Notes: generated from the letters alone by a model not told the origin. A stretch of 64,000 nt of DNA from Pseudomonadota bacterium (GCA_018240525.1 JAFEFN010000013.1:124001-188000), one strand, 5' to 3'; positions 1-9,261 are shown, counted from the stretch's first letter. Program-made: numbers and translations.

Positions 1-1834
1 TGGTCACGGGAGGTGCCGCATCGGGCTTGCAGGCCGACAGCGCGGTGCCCACCGTGCCTGGCTGGATGGAGGCAACGTCCACGCTCAGCGGCAGGCCGCT
101 CGGATCCGTGTCGTTCTCGAGCACCCCGGGCGAGCCGATCTTGAGGGTCGTGGCGATGTTGCTGGCGTACACGTCGCCATTCGCGCTCGGCGCGGCGCCC
201 TTGCACGTTCCAGTGCACTCCGCGAGCGAAACGGTCGCAGTAGCCGCGCAGCCACCCCCGGAGAGCGCGTTGGCGCAGTAAGTGAACGAATCCTGCTTCG
301 TGCCGCTGGCCGGCACGTAGCTGAAGGTACCGTTGGCATTCAGGGTCAGCGTGCCGCCGGCCGGGGGAGTGAGTACCGAAACGCCGTAGACGCCGACGTC
401 ATTGGCGATCAGTCCCTTGCTGGGGCTAGTCACCGTCAGCGTATTCCCGGCGACCAGGAAATAGGAGTCTGGATTGGCGACCACCGCGGCCGCGGCCGCG
501 GCCGTCCCCGCTCCGCTGGTGGCGCCGCCGACGTTGAGATAGGCGAGCATGCCGCCGTCGCGCTGGTTGTTGGTCGACAGGCTCAGCTGACGGTCGAACA
601 CCGCGTAGGTCTGCGGCGCGTAGTTGCTATCGGCGGTAGCAGTCGGCTTGATGCCGACGTCGTAGGTCTTACCCGCGGCCATGAAGACGTCCGACTGGAC
701 GCGCGGCAAGCCGGGCAGAAGGTTTCCGTCCTCGGCATAGATCGTGAGCGTGCGGCCCACGACGGACGGCACGTGCATGCGCAGGCCGGCGTTCACGAGG
801 CGCAACAAGACTGTGCCGGTACCGACCTTCACCGGGCTGTCCACGGTGCCCAGCAGCGCCTGGGTCGAGAGCGTCGGGTTGCTGCGGTCGAAGGACACGC
901 CATTGATCAGGTAGTAGCGTGGGTCGTAGTTGACCGTGGGCGGGTAACACGTCTTGTAGACCCCCACGGCGGCTGGATCGCCACACTTGCCAGGCTGGCC
1001 GCTCCAGACGTTGGTCTCGCTGAAACCGACGGTGTTGACTGCATCCGAAACCGCCTGGTTCTGGACCGGATCAATCTCGCTGAACAACAGGGCCGCGTCC
1101 GCATCATAAGGGACGACGGTGTCGTACGCGGTCCCCGCAGAACCGGTGCCGGGCGTGGTAACGACCAGAACGCCATAGAGACCCATCGCGCCCTGGATGG
1201 AAGGATGGGTACCCGATTCGATCAGGTACGTGCCGGGCTTCAGGCCGGTCCACTGCAGAGTCTGCGTGGCGCCGGCGCCGACCTCCGTGGCGAACGACTG
1301 CACGCGTGCCGGTTGCACCGGGGGGCAGTTGGTGCCGTTCTGCGCGCCGACTGAATTGTCGCAGCCGGCGGTGAGCCCGATCATGGGGCCGCCGGAGGCC
1401 GGCCACGTGACGCCCTGCGGCGCGTGCGCAGGGCTGGGCGTGGTGGTCGGCGCACCGCCCAGACCCCCGCCCAGCTGGCCGACGATGACGAGCGAGGTGG
1501 GGATGGAATTGGGGCCAAAGGTCAGCTTGTTGGTGAGGGTGATGGAGAGCGAAGTGGTGGAACCGGCGTAAGGCACGGTGATCTTCACCGGCGACCAGCC
1601 GCCCGAGGCGCGAAGCGCCGTGCAGCTCGCCGGGTTGCCCAGCCCGGTCTGATCGGGCTGCGTGGCATCGCATGAGTAGCCCCACATGGGCACCGTGGCC
1701 CCGTCCGGTAGCGTCGTACTGCTCGGCGTGGCCGAGAGATTCACGCTCTGGGCGTGGCTGACTCCAGCGGCGATGAGGAGAACGGCCGCCGCAAATCCCT
1801 TGTGCAGGCCGGCCTTGGACGTGGGAACGTTCAT
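1..1834 (-). CDS. Multicopper-oxidase-like exported protein with Ig-like repeats (3' end outside window)
   Basis: The frame is open from the ATG at 1834 to the left edge, so about 611 residues are visible and the C-terminus is missing. A GGGAGAA ribosome site precedes the start. A signal peptide (about residues 1-27, ending ...SHAQS) is followed by a cupredoxin-like region with the family motif GTHPSIQGAMGLYG near residue 207. A second cupredoxin-like region follows. After an alanine run come Ig/cadherin-like modules (GTFSYVPASG, GVLENDTDPSG) of the kind found in large surface proteins. I see no HxH copper pair in the first domain, so this chain may lack a full trinuclear site. It is the third gene of the oxidase operon, 19 bases after its neighbour. 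The oxidase family is seen from motifs; the substrate is unknown. Confidence 0.8.
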   Translation of the reverse strand, partial: MNVPTSKAGLHKGFAAAVLLIAAGVSHAQSVNLSATPSSTTLPDGATVPMWGYSCDATQPDQTGLGNPASCTALRASGGWSPVKITVPYAGSTTSLSITLTNKLTFGPNSIPTSLVIVGQLGGGLGGAPTTTPSPAHAPQGVTWPASGGPMIGLTAGCDNSVGAQNGTNCPPVQPARVQSFATEVGAGATQTLQWTGLKPGTYLIESGTHPSIQGAMGLYGVLVVTTPGTGSAGTAYDTVVPYDADAALLFSEIDPVQNQAVSDAVNTVGFSETNVWSGQPGKCGDPAAVGVYKTCYPPTVNYDPRYYLINGVSFDRSNPTLSTQALLGTVDSPVKVGTGTVLLRLVNAGLRMHVPSVVGRTLTIYAEDGNLLPGLPRVQSDVFMAAGKTYDVGIKPTATADSNYAPQTYAVFDRQLSLSTNNQRDGGMLAYLNVGGATSGAGTAAAAAAVVANPDSYFLVAGNTLTVTSPSKGLIANDVGVYGVSVLTPPAGGTLTLNANGTFSYVPASGTKQDSFTYCANALSGGGCAATATVSLAECTGTCKGAAPSANGDVYASNIATTLKIGSPGVLENDTDPSGLPLSVDVASIQPGTVGTALSACKPDAAPPVT

Positions 1835-1853
1835 CGATGTTCTCCCGATGCTC

Positions 1854-3485
1854 TTATTTTGTTTCGTCGATTACGTAAGCACGCGGATCCACCAGCATCA
1901 TCATCATCATTCCGCCCGGGAAGATGTTGGCGGTGGTGATCTCGCGCTCGTTATGCGAATGCCACATGTAGGCGAAGCCGGCCTCGTCGGTCGGACTGTT
2001 GCCGACGGTGCCCGAAGGCGGAATCGGTGTCCCACCGACTGCCCGCGTGGTCGCCTCGCCGCCGAGGTACGGACTGCCCCCGTACCAGGCGCCGTTGGCA
2101 AAGATGTTGGGGTCGGGCAGCGTGACCGGGCCGCCGGAACCCACGCTGCCGAAAGGATGGCTCTCGAGCGGCTTGTTGTGGTCGGCGCACCACTCGAAGT
2201 AGTTGGGAGCGGACGGATCGCTCGTGTAGTAGCCATTGGCATCCGGGATGCACTGCGTGCCCGTGTCCCCCGCGTAGCCGTGGCCGAACACGTCCCAGTT
2301 GAGGCCCTTGCCGGTCCAGTAGAACAGCGCATCGAGCGCCTGGCCGGGAGTGCTGGTGGTGGTGAACAGGAGCGGACCTGCCAGTGCAGCCTCGCCGGAG
2401 GACGGGGCCGGCGCGAGCAGCAGGTTGCCGTCACGCGCGAGCAGGCGCAGGTGATTGCCGTGCTCGTGCAGCGGATGCTGCCAGCGGCCCTGCCCGATCT
2501 CGCGCACCAGCGTGATCTCGCCCGGATGCATATGCGGGTTGCCGTTGTATGGCTGGTGGGGATACTGCGGCGCGAAGCTCGGATCCATGTCATCGGGCAT
2601 GGAGCGGCCGTTAACCATGAAGTATGCCGGGTGGTAGGGCTCGGTCTCCACCGAGTTCATGTTGGCCGGGCAATTCGCGCCACCGTTCGCCCCGCAATTG
2701 GCGATGGCCTCGGCCTGCTGGTGGATCTTCGGGTCCATCTCAGAAAGCTGGAACAGGTACTCACGGTCATAGCAGGCGGCGCTGTGGTTGTATGCCGCCT
2801 TCGCCAGGCGGAAGTCGAGCTCGCCGTGATGAGCACGGGCGGCGTCGTTGCCCGCCGTCGGCACGCCATCTGCTCCCACGGGAGCTATGCAGTTGCTTGG
2901 TATCGTCTTGGGCAGAACGATGATGGCGCCGTACAGCCCCATCTCCACCTGCAGGTCCGATTGGGTGCCGCTGTGGTAGCCGTGGGTGCCGACCGTTGTG
3001 GCCGTAAAGGTATAGGTGACCGCGCATCCCGGGGCAGCCTCGGTGGTCAGGAGGCCCACGGGTGGCGCGGCGGGGCACCCGGGTGCCTGGTCGGCCGCCG
3101 CGACCGCAACCGGGGTGACATCGAATCCTGAGAAGATGATGGAGGTGTTCCCGGCCTGGGTCGGTAGGGCATTCGTCAGCGTCACCGAAACCGCATCACC
3201 CTCGGTCACGATCAGCGTCGGCCCCGGCAGCTGCATGTCCGGACAGATGACCGCCATGCTTGCCGGCAGTGTTCCCGTCGGCGCCTTGGCGCAGCCGTAG
3301 CCCCAGGAATACACCGAGGAGCCGTCCGGCTGGCTGATGTAGGCGGCCTTGGCATCCAGCGCGAACGTCGGCCCGGTGATTCCCGGGACCGCCGCGTGCG
3401 CCGGGGTGGCGATGACCGACAGTGCCGCGACGAAGCCGGCAACGCAGCGCGGTAAAGCCGTGGTGTTCTTCTTGAGCGTGCGCAT
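1854..3485 (-). CDS. Multicopper oxidase family protein, exported
   Basis: 543 residues with a clear Sec signal peptide (about 1-31, ...TPAHA). Cupredoxin-type copper motifs are present but unusual. GTHGYHSGTQSDLQ lies near residue 167, HPLHEHGNH near 340, and a C-terminal type-1-like motif MWHSHNERE is followed by an FPGG stretch and five methionines. The central MWHSH has Ser where typical enzymes have the Cys ligand of blue copper (HCH). This resembles large bacterial surface oxidases such as OmpB/MofA-type proteins more than laccases. It sits 11 bases after the upstream oxidase and 19 bases before the next, so the three are co-transcribed. Export to periplasm or surface is inferred; the substrate (metal or organic) is not shown. 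Confidence 0.85.
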   Translation of the reverse strand: MRTLKKNTTALPRCVAGFVAALSVIATPAHAAVPGITGPTFALDAKAAYISQPDGSSVYSWGYGCAKAPTGTLPASMAVICPDMQLPGPTLIVTEGDAVSVTLTNALPTQAGNTSIIFSGFDVTPVAVAAADQAPGCPAAPPVGLLTTEAAPGCAVTYTFTATTVGTHGYHSGTQSDLQVEMGLYGAIIVLPKTIPSNCIAPVGADGVPTAGNDAARAHHGELDFRLAKAAYNHSAACYDREYLFQLSEMDPKIHQQAEAIANCGANGGANCPANMNSVETEPYHPAYFMVNGRSMPDDMDPSFAPQYPHQPYNGNPHMHPGEITLVREIGQGRWQHPLHEHGNHLRLLARDGNLLLAPAPSSGEAALAGPLLFTTTSTPGQALDALFYWTGKGLNWDVFGHGYAGDTGTQCIPDANGYYTSDPSAPNYFEWCADHNKPLESHPFGSVGSGGPVTLPDPNIFANGAWYGGSPYLGGEATTRAVGGTPIPPSGTVGNSPTDEAGFAYMWHSHNEREITTANIFPGGMMMMMLVDPRAYVIDETK

Positions 3486-3496
3486 CGCGGCTCTCC

Positions 3497-5167
3497 TCAG
3501 GTGCTGCAGGTCTTCGTGACCGCGTCAACCGTCTTGCAGATGTTCACTTCGGTCATGAGGCCGCCGAAGTTCTCGGCGTCGTTGGCGAGGTGGTCCAGGT
3601 TGGGCGTGTACAGGTAGAACTTCTGGCCGCTCTGGTATTTCGTGGTGTCGCTCGCATCGAGGATGACGTCCAGAGACTCACCGCCGCCCAGAGTGATCGA
3701 GTTGGTGTAGTAGGTCATGTCGTTGCCCGCCAGGTCACGCAGCAGGCGCGCGTTCAGCGCGATGACGTGCATCGGGATCCCGAGAGATGCAAGCGTCTGG
3801 TACTCGGACACATCGAGGGAAGAGATGCGTAGCAGCGCCTTGCCGCCGGCCGGTATGTTGATGATCGTCGGCAGGGGCTGCGAGGAGTGCAGCGTCCCGT
3901 CGGTGGACTGGGTGGTCATGGCACCCGGCGACACCGTGTCCGGGTAACTGCGCCCGTTCAGCAGGAAGTACTTGTCCTTCATGTCGGTGAACGCTTCCGG
4001 ATTGAAGGTCATACCGACGAAGTGGAAGTTGGGGTCGAAGCCGTGGATCTGGATCGGATACTCGACGTCGTAGGCGGTCGAGCCGTCGCCGTCGTTGTAG
4101 GCATACATCTGCGGCTGCGGCACGCTGTCTACGAGTGCTCGCGGGTCAACTGCCTGCGTCACGCCGTTGTTTGCCTTGGGCAGCGGAGTGGAGCACAACA
4201 CGTCGGCCCCGCATTTCGTGCGCAGGTCCTGCTGCTGTGAGTTCAGCGAGGCGTACAGTGATGAGCCGATCGGCACGCGGTTCTGGCGCGGCCGGACGAA
4301 GATCTGCCCCACCATGCCCATCTGCAGGTGTTCGGGCGGCGTTATGTGGCAGTGCCAGAAGTAGGTGCCGGCATCGGGCGCCAGATAGTAGTAGGTGAAG
4401 CTGCCGCCGATTTGTATCGCGACGCTCGCGTCCGGCACGCCGTCATAGAACGACGACGCGTTGGGATAGCCGTGGAAGTGGATCGTATGCTGCTCGAACA
4501 GGTCGGGCCGCATGATCATGCCGACGTTGGTCAGGGTCAGGAAGAACTCGTCGTCTTCGTCGATTGCCATCGTGGGCGCGGGGATCTCGGCGTTCATGAC
4601 CCCCACGTCCATGATCAGACGAGGATCGACGTGGCCGTCCAGCGGCGCACCACCGGTCCCACTGCCGTTGTTGGCCTCAACATCTGGTACCAGGCCAATC
4701 GCCCCGTTGAAGGTGGTGGCGGCGCTGGGTGCACCTGCGATCATCTGGGACAGGACGCTCGCCGCGCTGTTGTCCTGGTTGAAGATGTGAGCCGGCTGCG
4801 TCCCGGGGAGGCCATGAAACTGGTCTGCGAGACCCGACAGGGGACCGAAGCCGAACAGGTAGGTCTGCGTCCCGTCGCCCATGGTGGCAAAGCCGTCGCC
4901 GCCCGAGATTTGCTGGCACTTGATGCCGCCGCCGTTGTCGACGTAATCGACCGTCTGCTGGTTGGTGGCGGTGAGAGCCCCTTTGCGTATGACCGGCCCG
5001 GTGTACGGACCGGAGGTGTCGGTCGCGTGCAGCGGTGTCTTCGAGGGACACTGCACGCGGAACGACTGCGCACCGACTGGCTGGCTCACGATGCCCAGGC
5101 CGGCCGCGGCGAGCACCGCGATGGCAGAAGATACGAGGATGCGGCTCGGCCGCCGTCTGCTGAGCAT
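3497..5167 (-). CDS. Multicopper oxidase, exported, first gene of oxidase operon
   Basis: The start at 5167 is chosen over an upstream ATG at 5218 because GGCGGAGGT lies just before it and it opens directly into a signal peptide (MLSRRRPSRILVSS...QPVGAQ). The protein has 556 residues. The cupredoxin copper ligands are the clearest of the three oxidases. HTIHFHG (His 227, 230, 232) is the type 2/3 pair, and WHCHITPPEHLQMGM (His272, Cys273, His274, His280, Met285) is a complete type-1 blue-copper site inside the same early domain. A type-1 site this close to the HFHG pair is the two-domain-oxidase pattern rather than the three-domain laccase pattern. A second half (from about residue 330) carries cupredoxin-like sequence with fewer ligands. 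Probable periplasmic or surface oxidase; substrate unknown. Confidence 0.87.
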   Translation of the reverse strand: MLSRRRPSRILVSSAIAVLAAAGLGIVSQPVGAQSFRVQCPSKTPLHATDTSGPYTGPVIRKGALTATNQQTVDYVDNGGGIKCQQISGGDGFATMGDGTQTYLFGFGPLSGLADQFHGLPGTQPAHIFNQDNSAASVLSQMIAGAPSAATTFNGAIGLVPDVEANNGSGTGGAPLDGHVDPRLIMDVGVMNAEIPAPTMAIDEDDEFFLTLTNVGMIMRPDLFEQHTIHFHGYPNASSFYDGVPDASVAIQIGGSFTYYYLAPDAGTYFWHCHITPPEHLQMGMVGQIFVRPRQNRVPIGSSLYASLNSQQQDLRTKCGADVLCSTPLPKANNGVTQAVDPRALVDSVPQPQMYAYNDGDGSTAYDVEYPIQIHGFDPNFHFVGMTFNPEAFTDMKDKYFLLNGRSYPDTVSPGAMTTQSTDGTLHSSQPLPTIINIPAGGKALLRISSLDVSEYQTLASLGIPMHVIALNARLLRDLAGNDMTYYTNSITLGGGESLDVILDASDTTKYQSGQKFYLYTPNLDHLANDAENFGGLMTEVNICKTVDAVTKTCST

Positions 5168-5290
5168 AAGACCTCCGCCCTGATCTGATAGCGCGCGGTA
5201 CGCGCCCGGAAATGTCACTGTGCGTGTGTTGGTGTTGGTTCTTGCTGACGGTCAAAGTAGTTGGACCCTGTCAACAAAGCACTCCGCGCA

Positions 5291-5346
5291 ATGCCCTAGG
5301 AGTAGCGGGGAATATCCACCCGGCTTCAACTACACAAACACCCTAC
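5291..5346. promoter_or_regulatory. CTAC/GTAG-type elements upstream of oxidase operon
   Basis: Two motifs lie 124-179 bases upstream of the first oxidase gene. ATGCCCTAGGAGTAG (5291-5305) matches 12 of 15 bases of CTACCCAAGGAGTAG at 15281, and CTACACAAACACCCTAC (5330-5346) matches 14 of 17 bases of a site at 16301. They may bind one of the LuxR-type response regulators encoded nearby. This is inference from repetition only; no -10/-35 is obvious. Confidence 0.35.
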
Positions 5347-5449
5347 CTCCCCCTGCCCACTCACCCTGCCCGGCGTGCCGCGTCTGAGCGTGGCCCGGCT
5401 GCCAGTCGGTCAAGTCGCCTCGAGCGCGATGGTGTTATTTGAAGTGAAT

Positions 5450-5947
5450 CTAAGGAGAAGCAGGGTTGGTGGCGCGGCGGTAATAGCGCTGCACGTAGAT
5501 AAAGCGCCAGGCCTGGTAGGACTTGGCGTCCTCGAAGGCGGCTTCGGATGGCTCGAAGTTGGCCCGTTTGATCGGCGCAGCATCCGAGCTGCTGGCCACT
5601 CCCATGATGCCGGCGCCATCCGGCGATTGGATCAGCGTCCAGTTCGGCTCGCCCGTCATCGGATCGGGATACAACCGACGGAGGAAGCGCTGCGGCACGG
5701 CGCTGTCAGCCGTGCCGAGCAGTTCCTCGAGGGAGGTCGGATAGTGCCCGAGGTGCGCAAGGTACAACCCAATGGCGTTGCGGTACTCGTGTCCGACGAA
5801 CAGGAGCTGCCGCTCGCGTTCGCGCTGCTCGGTGAGGCTCCAGACTCTCGCCGCAGCCGTAAGCGCCAGTCCCAGGACCACCACGGCCATGAGGAGGCCT
5901 AGGTACGTGAAGCCCCGCTGCCGTTCAGTTGGCGAGCACGTGCTCAC
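5450..5947 (-). CDS. Minor pseudopilin lacking the usual Glu at +5
   Basis: 165 residues with a prepilin-peptidase site: QRG | FTYLGLLMAVVV, then a single hydrophobic N-terminal helix. Cleavage is expected after Gly12. Position +5 of the mature protein is Gly instead of the nearly invariant Glu, a feature of tip-type minor pseudopilins of the GspK class; this protein is however shorter than GspK. The C-terminal part has no recognisable fold from reading. It is the last gene of the secretion operon and overlaps the previous pseudopilin by 4 bases. It probably sits at the tip of the pseudopilus; the exact subunit equivalence is inferred. Confidence 0.75.
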   Translation of the reverse strand: MSTCSPTERQRGFTYLGLLMAVVVLGLALTAAARVWSLTEQRERERQLLFVGHEYRNAIGLYLAHLGHYPTSLEELLGTADSAVPQRFLRRLYPDPMTGEPNWTLIQSPDGAGIMGVASSSDAAPIKRANFEPSEAAFEDAKSYQAWRFIYVQRYYRRATNPASP

Positions 5948-6354
5948 CAGGTTGCAACCTCGGTTCCGTCGGCTCCCCGGTCCGCCGCGCCGCTATGGAT
6001 GTCCCGGATGCCCGGTCTTTCCGGTTCTTCGGAAGCAACCGGTATCCAGCTCTCCGAGGAGCGTGTGAAAGGGTCTTCGGGGATCGCCTTGACGTACCGC
6101 TTCTCGACCAGCGCGCCGAGGGTTTCCGGGTACTGGTTGAGGTCAGCAACGTGCTTGTCGATCGCCTCGCGCAGAATCAGGAGATCCTGCTTCAGCACGG
6201 TCTCACGTGCGTGCTGTAGCGTGCGGTAGTAACGCGGCACCGCAATCGAGAGCAGCAACCCGATGATGAGCATGACGACCAGCAGCTCGACCAGGGTAAA
6301 GCCCGAAGTCGACCGTCTGCGCTGCCTATCACCATTCATGGTAGTTGACACCAT
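5944..6354 (-). CDS. Pseudopilin, GspG-like
   Basis: 136 residues. A short basic leader ends in SG | FTLVELLVVMLIIGLLL, the classic type IV pilin/pseudopilin signature with Glu at +5 and a hydrophobic helix. Downstream it keeps GspG-like features (LILREAIDKHVADLNQYP, then IPEDPFT), the region that forms the calcium-binding loop in major pseudopilins. A second in-frame ATG at 6339 is possible; 6354 is preferred because AAGGGC lies upstream. It overlaps the preceding pseudopilin by 26 bases and the following one by 4. It is a component of the periplasmic pseudopilus of this secretion system. Confidence 0.85.
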   Translation of the reverse strand: MVSTTMNGDRQRRRSTSGFTLVELLVVMLIIGLLLSIAVPRYYRTLQHARETVLKQDLLILREAIDKHVADLNQYPETLGALVEKRYVKAIPEDPFTRSSESWIPVASEEPERPGIRDIHSGAADRGADGTEVATW

Positions 6355-6805
6355 TCAGGCCCTTGCCGGGCGCGAGCGAGTAGACGTCGAACACGTCCTC
6401 GCCGGGCTCTGGAGCATCCGGCGGACTCGCGTAGCTTCGCAGCCCCCAGGTTTCCTCGGCGGGCACGCTCCCGTCGGGGTAGAACGGATCGCGCGGTACG
6501 CGCCGCAGGAAGTAGAGCATCGACTTCTTCTCGCTCGCCGCGTCTTCCACGCCGATGTACAAGGCGCGCAGGTCGGGCGGAAATCCGGAGGCGCCGAGCT
6601 CGGTCTTTATGTGACCCGTTTGTGAGGCCACGCGATACGCGTCGAGCGCACCGCGGATTTGCCGCAGTGACTCCCGCAGTTCCGCTTCCTTCTCTCGCTT
6701 CGCCATCATTTGCGCGACGGGCATCGCGGTCACCGCGAGCAGCCCGATGATCGCCAGTGTCACGACCAGCTCGATCAGGGTGAAGCCGCGCGCTCCCCTA
6801 ATCAC
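6329..6805 (-). CDS. Pseudopilin, GspG-like
   Basis: 158 residues. The leader MIRGARG is followed by FTLIELVVTLAIIGLLAV, a textbook prepilin-peptidase site with Glu at +5. The body has a charged helix (KREKEAELRESLRQIRGALDAY) and a RVPRDPFYPDGS loop as in GspG/GspH-type subunits. It starts by a 4-base overlap with the secretin stop codon, so secretin and pseudopilins are translationally coupled. This is the second of four pseudopilins in the operon. The family is clear; which subunit is major at this position is not. Confidence 0.86.
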   Translation of the reverse strand: MIRGARGFTLIELVVTLAIIGLLAVTAMPVAQMMAKREKEAELRESLRQIRGALDAYRVASQTGHIKTELGASGFPPDLRALYIGVEDAASEKKSMLYFLRRVPRDPFYPDGSVPAEETWGLRSYASPPDAPEPGEDVFDVYSLAPGKGLNGVNYHEW

Positions 6806-9261
6806 GGCTGAATCGACAACCTGAGGGGTTCAGCCGAACTCGACCCCGTCGCGACGTTATTGCCGCCGAGGACGTTCACCATGGCGGCGATACTCGTGCC
6901 GCGCGCTGCTAGCGCCTTGAACTGCAGGATCATGAGAGGACCGCTCCCGCGCACCGGGTCATCCGGGGTCGTCAGAACCTCGAGCTGTGCACCTCCAGGC
7001 CGTGCCTGGATGCTGGGCGATCCGGCAGCGGATGGCACCAGGCTCCCCAGGGTCGCGCTCGTCAGCTGCAGGACGCCGGCATCGAAGCGCAGTTGGGAGC
7101 GCATGCGCGTGATGTCCTGAGCACTGGACATGTTCACGCTGACCTCGAACTGCTCACCCACCCTAACCTGCGCGGGACCATCGAGCCTTAGCGCGGAAGT
7201 GCCCGCCGCCGCGACGCCGCTGGCGTGCTTCGCCTCCGCATCCGCCGCCGCGATTGGCACCGGGAGGGCGGTTGCCGCTAACCCCTGCGGCGAGGGGGCT
7301 ACCGGGGCGGACCTCGTGATCGGCGGTACGCTGCTCTGTTGTGGCGTATCGCTGCCGCCCAGTGGAGCGGAAACCGCACTGGGCGAAATCGATGGCGCGA
7401 TGGGCTGGACCCCGCCGCCGGCGGGTAACGCCGACGGCGGCGAGGACATTGAAGCGGGCACAGAGCGGGCGCCGTCGCCATCGCTGCCATACGGCGCCGC
7501 ATGCGTGTGCGATTCGCTGCCGTACCAAAACTCCGTGGAGTCGCTGGATGGCCGCGTCTGCATACGGATGATGTGGGGCGTGATGGAAAGCACGATCTCG
7601 CCCTTCTCACGATCGGTATGGTGTGTCCCAAACAGCTTGCCGATGACGGGGATGTCACCGAGCCCCGGGATCGTATCGGAGCTGCGGATGTCAGAATCCT
7701 GGATCAGACCGGCGAGAATCTGGGTCTCCCCGTCGCGCAAGCGCAGAAGCGTGTTGGCGTTGCGTGTGCCGATCGCGTAGGCGATCGTACCCTGCGGGGT
7801 AGTCACCTGCTTGATGAGGTTACTGACCTCCAGGTTCACCTTGACCCCCACGTCGCCGTCCAGATGCACGCTCGGTTGCACTTCGAGCACCAAACCCACG
7901 TCCAGGTACTGCACGCTCCCCGTCACGACCGCGGCTCCCGAGGAGGTAGGCGTCACGGTGTTGGTGATCACGGGCAAGCGGCTGCCGATCAGGACCTTGG
8001 CCTTCTCCTTGTTGCGGGTGCGGATCCGCGGGCTGGCGAGCGTGTTGGTGAGCCCGGCCTGCTTCATGGCGTTCAGCGTCACCGACAGCGGCGTGACGGT
8101 GATCGTTTGGGAGTTCTGGTGAAACAGGTCGTAAAGGAACAGTTGCGCCTGTGATGTCGAGCCGCCGGTGCCGAGGGGGGTTGGCGCCAGGGTCGCAGTA
8201 CTTGGATAGAGTATCCCCAGGTCCTGCAGCTTGGTATCGGATATCTCCAGCACCTCGATCTCGAGCATGACTTCCGGTTCCGCCACGTCCAGCGAATTGA
8301 TCAGCTTCTCCGCCATGCGCACCGCTTCAGGCGTATCGCGCAGCATCACCGATCCCGACCGCTCGTCGATGAAGATGTTCTTTGCTCCCAGTACCGTCTT
8401 GAGCATGGACTCGACGTCCTTGGGCTCCGCATTTGTCACATAGAAAGTGTGAACGATTTGCTGCTCGTACTCTTTCTGCTTGGTCGGGTTGTTCGGGTAG
8501 ACGACCACCATATTGGGCGCGAGCACCTGGCGCGCCAGGCCGTTCTGGTCCAGCACCAGGTTGATCGCCTCATCCACCGGCACGTCCTGCACGAATATCG
8601 TGGTCTTGCTATCGCTTTTTACGTCTTTGTCCAGGATGAAGTTGATACCGGTTTCTCGCTGCAAGACCTCGAACGCCATCTTCGTCGGGGCATCACGCAG
8701 CTGCAGGCTGACGTTGCGATTCTCCCGCGTCTTCAGTTTGGGGGCCCCTGCCGCGGTGCCGTGTGCCGCGTTGATGAGGCTCTGCAGCTCCTGAGCCGGC
8801 GCGTAGTTGGGGTCTTCGTTGAGAACGACGTGCAGCTTCTGCTCCGCGCTGGCGTAGTCCTTGTGCTCAAAGTCCTTCCTAGCATCGGCCACCGCGGCGC
8901 CGTGCCGCTGGTCCGCGCCGATACCGTCCAGTCCCCGCCGGGCACGCACATTGGCCGGGTCTATCACCAGCACCCGCTGGTATAAAGCCGTGGCGTCGTC
9001 GAAATGCCCCATGCCGCGCGCCGAGTCCGCAAGCCCGATCAGCTTGTGAACCGCGACGTCGCGTCGCGCCTCGTAGTCGAGCTTGTACGCAATGTTGCTG
9101 GGGTCTTTGGCGACTGCTTCACGCAGGTCAGTGACACCCTTCTCGTAATCGCCGCGCTCGATCGCGGCCATGCCTTCCTTGTGCAGCCGCTCGGCCGCAC
9201 ATCCCGAAATTACTGCCAGCAGTACGCCGGTGACGATCCATCCATGGACACGGGTCCTCAC
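6802..9261 (-). CDS. Outer-membrane secretin with TPR and cohesin domains (GspD/MshL-like)
   Basis: 819 residues. The signal peptide ends in a lipobox (VISGC, Cys21), so the protein is probably a lipoprotein. In order: TPR-like repeats (about 25-170), an STN/N0 domain (about 185-250), an N1 ring domain, the secretin core with its conserved VGLVLEVQP and LRDGETQILAGL stretches (about 400-565), a long Pro/Ala/Ser linker, and a C-terminal cohesin-like beta domain (about 695-818). The last would face the periplasm or surface and could bind a partner. It forms the outer-membrane gate of the neighbouring export machine. It has 4-base overlaps on both sides. The TPR-secretin-cohesin order occurs in some MshL/PilQ-type secretins but is not the standard GspD. 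Confidence 0.9.
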   Translation of the reverse strand: MRTRVHGWIVTGVLLAVISGCAAERLHKEGMAAIERGDYEKGVTDLREAVAKDPSNIAYKLDYEARRDVAVHKLIGLADSARGMGHFDDATALYQRVLVIDPANVRARRGLDGIGADQRHGAAVADARKDFEHKDYASAEQKLHVVLNEDPNYAPAQELQSLINAAHGTAAGAPKLKTRENRNVSLQLRDAPTKMAFEVLQRETGINFILDKDVKSDSKTTIFVQDVPVDEAINLVLDQNGLARQVLAPNMVVVYPNNPTKQKEYEQQIVHTFYVTNAEPKDVESMLKTVLGAKNIFIDERSGSVMLRDTPEAVRMAEKLINSLDVAEPEVMLEIEVLEISDTKLQDLGILYPSTATLAPTPLGTGGSTSQAQLFLYDLFHQNSQTITVTPLSVTLNAMKQAGLTNTLASPRIRTRNKEKAKVLIGSRLPVITNTVTPTSSGAAVVTGSVQYLDVGLVLEVQPSVHLDGDVGVKVNLEVSNLIKQVTTPQGTIAYAIGTRNANTLLRLRDGETQILAGLIQDSDIRSSDTIPGLGDIPVIGKLFGTHHTDREKGEIVLSITPHIIRMQTRPSSDSTEFWYGSESHTHAAPYGSDGDGARSVPASMSSPPSALPAGGGVQPIAPSISPSAVSAPLGGSDTPQQSSVPPITRSAPVAPSPQGLAATALPVPIAAADAEAKHASGVAAAGTSALRLDGPAQVRVGEQFEVSVNMSSAQDITRMRSQLRFDAGVLQLTSATLGSLVPSAAGSPSIQARPGGAQLEVLTTPDDPVRGSGPLMILQFKALAARGTSIAAMVNVLGGNNVATGSSSAEPLRLSIQP

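Noticed and set aside
1686..3131. A 481-codon plus-strand frame over the oxidase genes
   Set aside because: It overlaps well-supported minus-strand genes and has an Arg/Val-rich composition typical of shadow frames.
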